From an uncultured Flavobacteriaceae bacterium (GTDB lineage: Bacteria; Bacteroidota; Bacteroidia; Flavobacteriales; Flavobacteriaceae), in contig CANMRV010000001.1 of assembly GCA_947500435.1 (NCBI GenBank), positions 124,001-188,000 on the forward strand: DNA of 64,000 bases. Direction: 5' to 3'. Every line of letters begins with the position of its first letter. Position 1 is the stretch's first letter. This document shows, one piece after another, positions 46,340 to 53,363 of the stretch. The notes beneath the pieces were generated by a model. It made no database searches and was not told the origin of the DNA. It saw nothing but the letters and a program-made list of their open reading frames with translations. A program made the position numbers and the translations under genes.

Positions 46340-46990
46340 ATGACGAAAGTAACTCTGTTACTTTCGTCTTTTTGTTTGATGCTTACATCAACAGGAGCAG
46401 CACAAGAAACCAAATTCGGGGTAAAAGCAGGCCTGAACTATTCTTCAATAGTAGGGGATTTAACGGATGGCATTAAATTTCGTTTTTCAGGTCATGCCGG
46501 TGTATTTCTGGAAGTAGAGTTTACCGATAAATTCTCTTTTCAACCCGAATTGTTGTATTCCTCGCAAGGGTTTCAATTTAGTTCAGATTTGCAAACTATT
46601 CAAAATGGAGGTTTTGCCTCCGATCAAAATGATATCAGAACCAACGTACAGTTCAATTATTTGACTGTGCCGATACTCGGAAAGTTTGCTCTAAACGATC
46701 GCTTGGATGTTGAATTTGGACCGCAGTTCGGATTCCTACTAAATCAAGTAACCAAAATTAAAAATCTTGACCAACGCGATGATACACTACCTGATAATCG
46801 AACTTCTACTTCCGGAGATTTTCAGCTGGATTATGGAGTTGCGGTGGGTTTTGGAGTAAAGGTCAGCGAACGTTTCTCCGTTTCCCCAAGATTTTATATT
46901 GGCCTTCGCAATCGTTTAAACGGCGCAATGGGAAATATTCAAAACTACAATGTTGCTTTACAGCTTTCTGCAAATTATAGTTTTTTATAA
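46340..46990 (+). CDS. PorT-like outer-membrane beta-barrel protein
   Basis: 216 residues from ATG 46340, with a signal peptide ending TGAAQ. It has the usual small barrel pattern (KFGVKAGLNYSSIVGD, FSFQPELLYSSQGFQF, LTVPILGKF, ending ALQLSANYSFL with a terminal Phe-Leu). Such proteins sit in the outer membrane. It lies between sufD and sufS, in the same operon direction. The link to Fe-S assembly is not clear. Confidence 0.85.
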   Translation: MTKVTLLLSSFCLMLTSTGAAQETKFGVKAGLNYSSIVGDLTDGIKFRFSGHAGVFLEVEFTDKFSFQPELLYSSQGFQFSSDLQTIQNGGFASDQNDIRTNVQFNYLTVPILGKFALNDRLDVEFGPQFGFLLNQVTKIKNLDQRDDTLPDNRTSTSGDFQLDYGVAVGFGVKVSERFSVSPRFYIGLRNRLNGAMGNIQNYNVALQLSANYSFL

Positions 46991-47072
46991 TCACATAACC
47001 GCTTGTATTTGAAAGTATTTCTTCCCTTTTTTTAGGGGATACTCGGTATCTTTGTAGTTCAATAGAGTTGCT

Positions 47073-48287
47073 ATGTTTGACGTAAATAAAATCCGTGAAG
47101 ACTTCCCAATTTTAAACCGTAAGGTTAACGGAAAACCTTTGGTTTATCTTGACAATGCGGCTACTTCGCAAACCCCTCAGCAGGTTATTGATGTGATTGT
47201 GGATTATTATCAAAACTACAACGCAAATATCCATAGGGGTGTGCATGCGTTGTCTCAAGAGGCAACCGATAAATACGAAGAGGCTCGGATAAAAATCCAG
47301 AAACATTTTAATGCTGCCAGAGCACATGAAATCATTTTTACTTCTGGTACTACGCACAGTATTAATATCGTTGCAAATGGTTTTTCCTCTCTTATAAAAA
47401 ATGGAGATGAGGTTTTAGTTTCTGCGATGGAACATCATTCCAACATCGTTCCCTGGCAGATGCTTTGTGAGCGCACCGGAGGCATTTTGAAAGTTATTCC
47501 CATGAATCGGGAGGGTGAATTGTTGATGGATGAATATGATAGACTTCTATCTGATAAAACGAAGCTAGTTTTCTGCAATCATATCTCTAATGCTTTGGGA
47601 ACGATAAATCCTATTGAAGAAATCATTGAGAAGGCACACCAAGTAGGTGCAGCCGTTCTAATTGATGGTGCACAAGCCGCTCCTCATATAGTAGCAGATA
47701 TGCAAGCACTTGATGTTGATTTTTATACAATTTCTGCCCACAAAGTTTGCGGTCCGACAGGTGCTGGAATGCTCTTCGGAAAAGAAGAATGGCTAAATAA
47801 ATTACCCCCCTATCAAGGAGGAGGCGAAATGATTGCAGAGGTTACTTTTGAAAAAACTACCTATGCCGATTTACCGCATAAATTTGAAGCGGGTACACCT
47901 AATATCTGTGGAGGTATTGCTTTTGGAGCTGCACTGGATTATATGAATTCCATAGGATTTGATGAAATAGCAAAATATGAGCACGAGCTATTAGAGTATG
48001 CTAGTCAAAAATTGCTAGAAATAGACAAACTGAAAATCTACGGAACAGCAAAGAACAAAACTTCTGTGATATCCTTCAATATTGATGGAGCTCATCCATA
48101 CGATATCGGATCTATTTTAGACAAACTAGGGATTGCAGTGAGAACAGGTCACCATTGTGCCCAACCTATTATGGATTTCTTCAAAATTCCCGGAACGGTT
48201 CGTGCAAGCTTCTGTTTCTATAATACCAAAGAAGAAGTTGATGTTTTGGTAGAAGGAATAAAAAGAGCAAAAAACATGTTGCTCTAA
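47073..48287 (+). CDS. sufS: Cysteine desulfurase SufS
   Basis: 404 residues. The PLP Lys lies in TISAHKVCGPTG and the persulfide-forming Cys in RTGHHCAQPIMDFF. It mobilises sulfur from cysteine for SufE and the scaffold. A TATCTTTG box just upstream (about 47048-47055) suggests a second promoter. Confidence 0.97.
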   Translation: MFDVNKIREDFPILNRKVNGKPLVYLDNAATSQTPQQVIDVIVDYYQNYNANIHRGVHALSQEATDKYEEARIKIQKHFNAARAHEIIFTSGTTHSINIVANGFSSLIKNGDEVLVSAMEHHSNIVPWQMLCERTGGILKVIPMNREGELLMDEYDRLLSDKTKLVFCNHISNALGTINPIEEIIEKAHQVGAAVLIDGAQAAPHIVADMQALDVDFYTISAHKVCGPTGAGMLFGKEEWLNKLPPYQGGGEMIAEVTFEKTTYADLPHKFEAGTPNICGGIAFGAALDYMNSIGFDEIAKYEHELLEYASQKLLEIDKLKIYGTAKNKTSVISFNIDGAHPYDIGSILDKLGIAVRTGHHCAQPIMDFFKIPGTVRASFCFYNTKEEVDVLVEGIKRAKNMLL

Positions 48288-48488
48288 CATTGTTCCGCTT
48301 TTCTTTTTAATTACCTCTTGAATTGTTTATAACTTTTTAGTAAGCATTACCCTACATAATGTTAGGTTGCATCGACGAATTACATTGTCGCTTATTTTGG
48401 CGATTTAACAAATAAACTAACAATTACTTAATGATTTGTTAAAAAATTTTATATTCGCATCATATTAACTTAAAAAAACCCCTATTAA

Positions 48489-49589
48489 ATGAAAAAAGTA
48501 CTTTTTAGTTTAGCGGTATCGGCACTGGTGTTGGTATCCTGCGAACAAGACACAACTGACGCTCAAAACGAAATTTTGGCTCAAGAAGTTCAGGTAGACA
48601 TGAGCGATTTTTATGTTTATACAGACGAAGTTGAGAATGACCTTTCCTCGAAAGGGAATAATGGCAAAGATTGTGCAACAATGCGTGTACTGAATAAGAA
48701 CCTTAAGGCTAATAAGGGTCTTGAAAAAAGAATGTATGACATTGAAAAGCATGCAAGAAAATTTATTGCATCTAAAAAACCAGACAAGCCAGGTAATGGT
48801 AACGGAAATGGCAATGGAGGTGGTGGTGACGGAGACGGCGGCGGAGACCCAGTCGATGACGGTTTAGGAGTAATAAATATTCCGGTAGTGGTTCATGTTA
48901 TTTATAGCAATAGCAACGAAAATATAAGTGATGCACAAATTAATTCTCAGATAGCCGTCTTGAATAAAGATTTCAACGCAACGAATGGTGATGTAAATCA
49001 AGTGCCTTCTGAATTTGCAGATCGTGTTGCTGATTCTGACTTTAATTTTACCCTTGACCAAGTAATCCGTGTTTCTTCTTCTCGAACTTCTTGGGGAACC
49101 AATGACGCCATGAAATCTTCAGCAAACGGGGGCTCTGATGTAGTATCTCCTGCAACACATTTGAATATGTGGGTTTGTAATATTGGTGGAGGAATTTTAG
49201 GTTATGCTCAATTTCCTGGAGGCAGCGCTTCGACAGATGGCGTAGTAGTTTCTCCTCAGTTTTTTGGCACTACAGGGTTCGTTTCAGCGCCATTTAATGG
49301 TGGTAGAACTATGACTCATGAAGTAGGGCATTGGGCCAATCTGAGACATATTTGGGGAGATGGTAGATGTAAGCGTGACGACTTCGTTGCGGATACACCT
49401 AGCTCTGATGCACCTAACTATGGTTGTCCTTCATATCCAACAGTTAACTGTCGTTCGAATGATATGACAATGAATTATATGGATTATGTTGACGATGCTT
49501 GTATGTATATGTTCTCGGAAGGTCAGAAATCTAGAATGCGAGCTATTTTTGCGCCAGGTGGAGCTAGAGCAAGTTTTTTAGGCAGCTAA
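48489..49589 (+). CDS. M43-family metalloprotease lipoprotein
   Basis: 366 residues. The signal peptide ends at LVSC. After a Gly/Asn/Asp linker (GNGNGNGGGGDGDGGGDP, about residues 100-120) comes the protease with the zinc site HEVGHWANLRH and the later HIWGDGRCKRDDFVADTP. A Met-turn follows in NDMTMNYMDYVDDACMYMF. This is the pappalysin-type M43B form common in Bacteroidota. It is probably surface-anchored and degrades proteins. It breaks the SUF gene series between sufS and sufE and may have its own promoter (TATATTCG upstream). Confidence 0.88.
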   Translation: MKKVLFSLAVSALVLVSCEQDTTDAQNEILAQEVQVDMSDFYVYTDEVENDLSSKGNNGKDCATMRVLNKNLKANKGLEKRMYDIEKHARKFIASKKPDKPGNGNGNGNGGGGDGDGGGDPVDDGLGVINIPVVVHVIYSNSNENISDAQINSQIAVLNKDFNATNGDVNQVPSEFADRVADSDFNFTLDQVIRVSSSRTSWGTNDAMKSSANGGSDVVSPATHLNMWVCNIGGGILGYAQFPGGSASTDGVVVSPQFFGTTGFVSAPFNGGRTMTHEVGHWANLRHIWGDGRCKRDDFVADTPSSDAPNYGCPSYPTVNCRSNDMTMNYMDYVDDACMYMFSEGQKSRMRAIFAPGGARASFLGS

Positions 49590-49615
49590 CCGTATTATTA
49601 CCATAATATAATCAT

Positions 49616-49646
49616 AAAAAGACACCTATTAAGGTGTCTTTTTTTT
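49616..49646 (+). terminator. Intrinsic terminator after the M43 gene
   Basis: GACACCT and AGGTGTC pair around ATTA, with five A before and eight T after. It lies about 30 bp after the protease stop. Confidence 0.9.
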
Positions 49647-49656
49647 ACATTGGCTT

Positions 49657-50085
49657 ATGATGAAAAGCAAATATTATCTAGGTATACTGGTTTTAATGAT
49701 AATCTCAGGATGTTCGGCACAACAAGGGCCAAATGAGATCAAGGTAACCTATCTAGCTTCTTCTAGAGGGTTATACAAGGATATTGAATTGACTAAACAA
49801 AAAATCTCGGTTCTTGAAAACAGGTCTTCCGAAAATAGAACCGAAGTTGCAATGCCAAAAGATGAATGGGAAACCCTTTTAAAACGCTGCCAAGCTCTGC
49901 CAGCCCAGACTGAAAGTTTTGATGCTGAAAAACTGAGTATAGATGCTGCCATTGGATCGACCTTGACAATTAAAGGAATTGATGACTCAAAAGACATGGT
50001 GTTCAAGATAGATTATAGCAATGTTCCCGAATTATTTGAACCATTAATCAATCAAATACTCGCATTGTCAGAAACTGTTGAATAG
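49657..50085 (+). CDS. Lipoprotein of unknown function upstream of sufE
   Basis: 142 residues. The start may be Met 1 or Met 2; the lipobox is IISGC. The mature part is mainly polar with a KQKISVLENR motif. Sequences like this are found beside sufE in flavobacteria, but no function is known. Confidence 0.75.
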   Translation: MMKSKYYLGILVLMIISGCSAQQGPNEIKVTYLASSRGLYKDIELTKQKISVLENRSSENRTEVAMPKDEWETLLKRCQALPAQTESFDAEKLSIDAAIGSTLTIKGIDDSKDMVFKIDYSNVPELFEPLINQILALSETVE

Positions 50086-50148
50086 CCGATATTCTTATCG
50101 TATTTTTGTACAATAGTTTATCTCTTTTATGGAGATTAAGATGGTCAT

Positions 50149-50571
50149 ATGCAGATACAAGAAATTCAAGAAGAAATCGTAGATGAGTTTGCCATGTTCG
50201 AAGATTGGATGCAGCGCTACGAATACATGATTGACTTGGGAAAATCACTTCCGCTAATCGATGAGCAATACAAGACAGACGATAATATCATAAAAGGTTG
50301 TCAAAGTAAGGTTTGGGTGCATGCGGAGTTAGAAGGTGATAAATTGGTTTTCACAGCAGATAGTGATGCTATAATTACCAAGGGAATTATAGCCATATTA
50401 ATACGAGCATTTAGCAATCAAAAACCAGCGGATATTATCGAGGCAAATACTGATTTTATTGATGAAATCGGATTGAAAGAACATTTATCACCGACAAGAG
50501 CGAATGGCTTAGTGAGTATGATAAAACAATTAAAATTATATGCTGTGGCTTATCAAACGCAGCTGAATTAG
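50149..50571 (+). CDS. sufE: Sulfur acceptor SufE
   Basis: 140 residues. The acceptor Cys51 is in KGCQSKVWV, and the start EIQEEIVDEFAMFEDWMQRY is typical. It takes sulfane sulfur from SufS and passes it to SufB. It is followed after 7 bp by the DUF59 gene. Confidence 0.95.
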   Translation: MQIQEIQEEIVDEFAMFEDWMQRYEYMIDLGKSLPLIDEQYKTDDNIIKGCQSKVWVHAELEGDKLVFTADSDAIITKGIIAILIRAFSNQKPADIIEANTDFIDEIGLKEHLSPTRANGLVSMIKQLKLYAVAYQTQLN

Positions 50572-50578
50572 AAGAATT

Positions 50579-50908
50579 ATGAGCGAAGAAATAGCAATAG
50601 ATACACAAGAACTTGGGGATAAAATAGTAGGTGTTATTAAGACAATTTATGATCCTGAGATTCCGGTTGACATATACGAACTAGGATTGATATATGACGT
50701 GTTGGTCAATGAAGAAAATGACGTTAAAATTCTAATGACGCTAACTTCTCCAAATTGTCCAGTAGCGGAAACGCTTCCAGTAGAGGTTGAAGAGAAGGTG
50801 AAATCCTTGGATATGGTAAAAGATGCTGAGGTAGAAATTACCTTTGACCCACCATGGACGCAAGACCTAATGAGCGAAGAGGCCAAACTAGAACTGGGAT
50901 TGCTTTAA
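50579..50908 (+). CDS. sufT: DUF59/MIP18-family protein, SufT-like
   Basis: 109 residues. The segment IYDPEIPVDIYELGLIYDV is the DUF59 signature, and SPNCPVAETLPVEV contains the conserved Cys. Family members help insert Fe-S clusters into target proteins. It fits the SUF operon. Confidence 0.9.
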   Translation: MSEEIAIDTQELGDKIVGVIKTIYDPEIPVDIYELGLIYDVLVNEENDVKILMTLTSPNCPVAETLPVEVEEKVKSLDMVKDAEVEITFDPPWTQDLMSEEAKLELGLL

Positions 50909-50917
50909 TCTCGCTTT

Positions 50918-50946
50918 GTCACCCTAAGTGCAGTCAAAGGGCGGAC
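50918..50946. repeat. Short dispersed Bacteroidota-type repeat
   Basis: GTCACCCTAAGTGCAGTC followed by AAAGGGCGGAC matches, with changes, a short palindromic repeat (CACCCTGAGC...GAAGGGTG) that I recall as scattered between genes in many flavobacterial genomes. CCCT and AGGG form the stem. It lies between sufT and the DUF2480 gene. Confidence 0.5.
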
Positions 50947-50970
50947 TCAAATGTTTTTTAAGAATACTTT

Positions 50971-51477
50971 ATGCCTGAAGAAATCATAAACAGAGTTGCT
51001 CAAAGCAAACTCATAACTTTTGACTTGGAGGATTATTATCCTGCAGGAGAACGGGTGGTTTTAGACATCAAAGAATGGCTACACGAAGGTTTTATCTTAA
51101 GAGAAAAGGAGTTTAGAAAAAGCATCTCTGAGCACAATTGGGAACAATATCAAAATACTTACGTTGCATTAACCTGCTCGACGGACGCTATTGTTCCAGG
51201 ATGGGCGAATATGTTGCTAGCTTCCAAACTACAGCCTTTTGCCAAAAAGGTTGTTGTGGGTAATCTTGAGCAACTGGAAACTTCACTTTATCAATCCGCG
51301 ATAGAACATATAGATGTTACACCTTTTCAAGACAAACCTGTTATCATTAAAGGGTGCAGTAATAAGCCCGTACCACCGAACGCTTATCTCTGGATTACAT
51401 CAAAAATACAGACGGTAGCCAAGAGTGTTATGTACGGTGAAGCCTGTTCTTCGGTACCTCTTTTCAAGAAGAAATAA
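50971..51477 (+). CDS. DUF2480 family protein
   Basis: 168 residues. DUF2480 signatures include ITFDLEDYYPAGERVVLDI and VALTCSTDAIVPGWANMLLA. A cytoplasmic protein of unknown role, conserved beside suf genes in Bacteroidota. Three Cys are visible (ALTCSTD, IKGCSNK, GEACSSV). Confidence 0.9.
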   Translation: MPEEIINRVAQSKLITFDLEDYYPAGERVVLDIKEWLHEGFILREKEFRKSISEHNWEQYQNTYVALTCSTDAIVPGWANMLLASKLQPFAKKVVVGNLEQLETSLYQSAIEHIDVTPFQDKPVIIKGCSNKPVPPNAYLWITSKIQTVAKSVMYGEACSSVPLFKKK

Positions 51478-51551
51478 TTTCCTTCCTATTTATTTTATGT
51501 TAACAATTCTTACATTTGTTACTCATAACAACACTTAAACACTAAAACATT

Positions 51552-52484
51552 ATGAAAAAATTACTTTTTGTCGCACTAGCAATATTCGCTGGGACCATTA
51601 CCAATGCACAAGATGATAAGCAAAAAGCAGAAGAGCTAAAAGCGCTGTTAGGTCCTAAAGCTGATTCCATTGCTGCTATTCAAGGAAGAATCGACGCTAT
51701 TCAAGGTGAAATAGATGGTTTGCCTGGATGGAGAAAAGGACTTTTTGGAACAATCGGCGCGAACCTTTCGGGTTCTAAAAATTGGTACTCTCAAGGAATA
51801 CCAAACAACTCTTCAGGAAATATTGGAATAGGAGTTAACGGATTTGCCAATTTAGATCAAGAAAAGTTTTTCTGGAGAAATTCGATGAACGTGAACCTAC
51901 AGTGGGTAAAAATAGACGATAAAGATATTACAACTGATGATGATAGTTTCAATGGAACTACTGATGTCTTGAATATTACTTCATTATACGGATATAAATT
52001 GAGTGATAAATTCGCGATTTCGGCTTTGGCAGAATACCGTACTTCGGTTATTAGCAACTTCAATGATCCAGGGTATTTAGATTTTGGTGTGGGTGCCACA
52101 TGGACGCCTATAAAAGACATGGTTGTTGTTATACATCCGTTAAACTATAATTTCGTTTTCGCTAAAAACGATGCGGTTTATGAATCGTCTACTGGAGCGA
52201 AAATTGTTGTTGATTATACAAGACAATTGGGTACTGTTAACTTTAAGACCAACTTCTCAACCTTTCAAAGTTATAAGAGCGGTGATCTTTCAAACTGGAC
52301 ATGGATAAATTCTTTTGGGTATACACTTTGGAAAGGAATCGGACTTGGCTTTGAATTTGGTTTAAGAGACAATAAGCAAGAAGGATTGGCCAACCTACAG
52401 AATACAAATGCCGCCGCAACTTTCGCGGATTTAGATAATAAAATACAGAGCTACTGGTTGTTCGGTTTGAACTACTCCTTATAA
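51552..52484 (+). CDS. DUF3078 outer-membrane protein
   Basis: 310 residues, with a signal peptide (ITNAQD) and a helical KAEELKALLGPKADSIAAIQ segment, then a beta-barrel-like body that ends in a Leu-rich strand. DUF3078 proteins lie next to suf genes in Bacteroidota and are probably in the outer membrane. The gene is the last of the SUF series, and a bidirectional terminator at 52508-52537 follows. Confidence 0.9.
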   Translation: MKKLLFVALAIFAGTITNAQDDKQKAEELKALLGPKADSIAAIQGRIDAIQGEIDGLPGWRKGLFGTIGANLSGSKNWYSQGIPNNSSGNIGIGVNGFANLDQEKFFWRNSMNVNLQWVKIDDKDITTDDDSFNGTTDVLNITSLYGYKLSDKFAISALAEYRTSVISNFNDPGYLDFGVGATWTPIKDMVVVIHPLNYNFVFAKNDAVYESSTGAKIVVDYTRQLGTVNFKTNFSTFQSYKSGDLSNWTWINSFGYTLWKGIGLGFEFGLRDNKQEGLANLQNTNAAATFADLDNKIQSYWLFGLNYSL

Positions 52485-52507
52485 TTGAGAAAAACTTATA
52501 TAAATGT

Positions 52508-52537
52508 AAAACGCCTCGACATTGTCGAGGCGTTTTT
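52508..52537. terminator. Bidirectional terminator for DUF3078 and small RNA C
   Basis: ACGCCTCGAC and GTCGAGGCGT form a 10-bp stem around ATT with T runs on both strands. It ends the SUF/DUF3078 transcript from the left and small RNA C from the right. Confidence 0.9.
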
Positions 52538-52678
52538 AGTTAAGTAGGATTCGTTAAATTTGGTTGTTACAGTCAATAAAATCAAATTTTACGTCAAGTT
52601 TTCACTTGAGCGTAATCCAAATACTTAGAATTTTCGGCTAAGATTAGTTTCATTGGGACATTACACTAAATCTCAAAT
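52508..52678 (-). ncRNA. Predicted small RNA C, about 171 nt
   Basis: Read on the minus strand from promoter C to the terminator at 52508-52537. The 5' part can form a stem GATTTAGT/ACTAATC (plus-strand 52642-52648 with 52665-52672, one bulge) with CCCAA in the loop. A second stem is TCAAGT-GAAA-ACTTGA (52594-52609) and can be extended by ACG/CGT. CCTACTT (52542-52548) precedes the terminator. Its sequence has diverged from copies A and B, but the order of elements is the same. A 19-codon frame is open, but the related copies have no ORF, so it is probably non-coding. Confidence 0.6.
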
Positions 52679-52684
52679 ACATGA

Positions 52685-52786
52685 CGAATGTATATTTCAT
52701 AGGGCGTACCAATAAATTTTTGTTGTGAACGAATCAATAGCTGTTGTGAACGGCGTTAAAATGTGTGGTTTAATCGATGAAATGCA
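52685..52786 (-). promoter_or_regulatory. Repeat-controlled promoter C
   Basis: On the minus strand: box TGCATTTCATCGA (52774-52786); repeats TTCACAACA at 52742-52750 and 52721-52729 with a 12-bp spacer; AAAATTT; and a -7-like TACATTCG at 52685-52692, exactly 28 nt after the second repeat. Confidence 0.7.
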
Positions 52787-52830
52787 TGTTATTTTGATAC
52801 TATGTAAATGTTAAATAATTGATAATCAAT

Positions 52831-52863
52831 AAAAAAGCCCTGAAGTAATTCAGGGCTTTTTTT
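52831..52863 (-). terminator. Terminator of small RNA A
   Basis: AGCCCTGAA and TTCAGGGCT pair around TTAC with A/T runs on both sides, so it works in both directions; minus-strand use is expected. Confidence 0.9.
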
Positions 52864-53006
52864 AATAAGTAGGTTTATCGTAAAATTTGAGTTCCGATTA
52901 AAATCGGTTTAAGCTTTTTAGGTTAAGTATCGATTTGGGAAAAGATACTTTCTAAGATTTCAGTTAAGTTCAAGGGGGGATTTGGGGTCAACACTATCAC
53001 TTAATT
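52831..53006 (-). ncRNA. Predicted small RNA A, about 175 nt
   Basis: Read on the minus strand from promoter A to the terminator at 52831-52863. The 5' end forms TTAAGT/ACTTAA (52999-53004 with 52964-52969) around a loop holding GACCCCAAATC. A second hairpin AAGTATC/GATACTT (52925-52950) has CCCAAATC in its loop, and a third is CCGATT/AATCGG (52894-52907). AAACCTACTT (52867-52876) then precedes the terminator. There is no start codon in the transcript, so it is non-coding. It is closest in sequence to copy B. Confidence 0.65.
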
Positions 53007-53012
53007 ACAATG

Positions 53013-53113
53013 TAAAGATATAGCGTGTTTACGATTCTTCTAAATTATTGTTGTGAACTAAGGCCACAATGTTGTGTGTCGGACGAACGGTTTTTACTTC
53101 TCGATAAACTGCA
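53013..53113 (-). promoter_or_regulatory. Repeat-controlled promoter A
   Basis: On the minus strand: box TGCAGTTTATCGA (53101-53113); repeats CACACAACA (53070-53078) and TTCACAACA (53049-53057) 12 bp apart; ATAATTT; and -7-like TATCTTTA at 53013-53020, exactly 28 nt after the second repeat. Confidence 0.72.
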
Positions 53114-53189
53114 GGGCTACTATGCACTAAAGAAAACAATTTACCTCTTCAATAGGATTCAAAGAGCTTAGGTCTTTAGCTTTTGGAAA

Positions 53190-53232
53190 GTTAATGCGCT
53201 GTTTCTAATTGTTAAGTCCCGCATTAACAATT
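53190..53232 (+). promoter_or_regulatory. Overlapping inverted repeats upstream of the histidine kinase gene
   Basis: Two perfect 9-bp inverted repeats share one arm. GTTAATGCG (53190-53198) pairs with CGCATTAAC (53220-53228), and AATTGTTAA (53207-53215) pairs with TTAACAATT (53224-53232). GTTAA also starts at 53190 and 53211, 21 bp apart, and ATTAACGTTAAT is a perfect 12-bp palindrome at 53270-53281. The site could be an operator for the OmpR-type regulator encoded downstream, or an RNA switch with exclusive stems in the kinase leader. The rest of 53114-53363 holds no gene. Confidence 0.5.
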
Positions 53233-53363
53233 GCCTGAAAACTTCCTATTCGTAGAAGCTCACAACAGAATTAACGTTAATGGAGGGTTAACGATAGCTG
53301 CTTTTTATGCGGAACTCTGTGTTTGCTTTACTTTTGAGGTGTTGAGTAGTTTAAAAACCAGCT

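Noticed and set aside
48489..49589. HEVGHWANLRH taken as a defective M43 zinc site because the usual Gly is Asn
   Set aside because: All three zinc His and the Glu are present, and this Asn form is, as far as I recall, usual in Bacteroidota M43B proteases.
52485..53363. A small protein gene within the 880-bp gap
   Set aside because: The frames are short, overlap the conserved RNA elements, and the two most alike RNA copies (A and B) have no start codon in the transcript.
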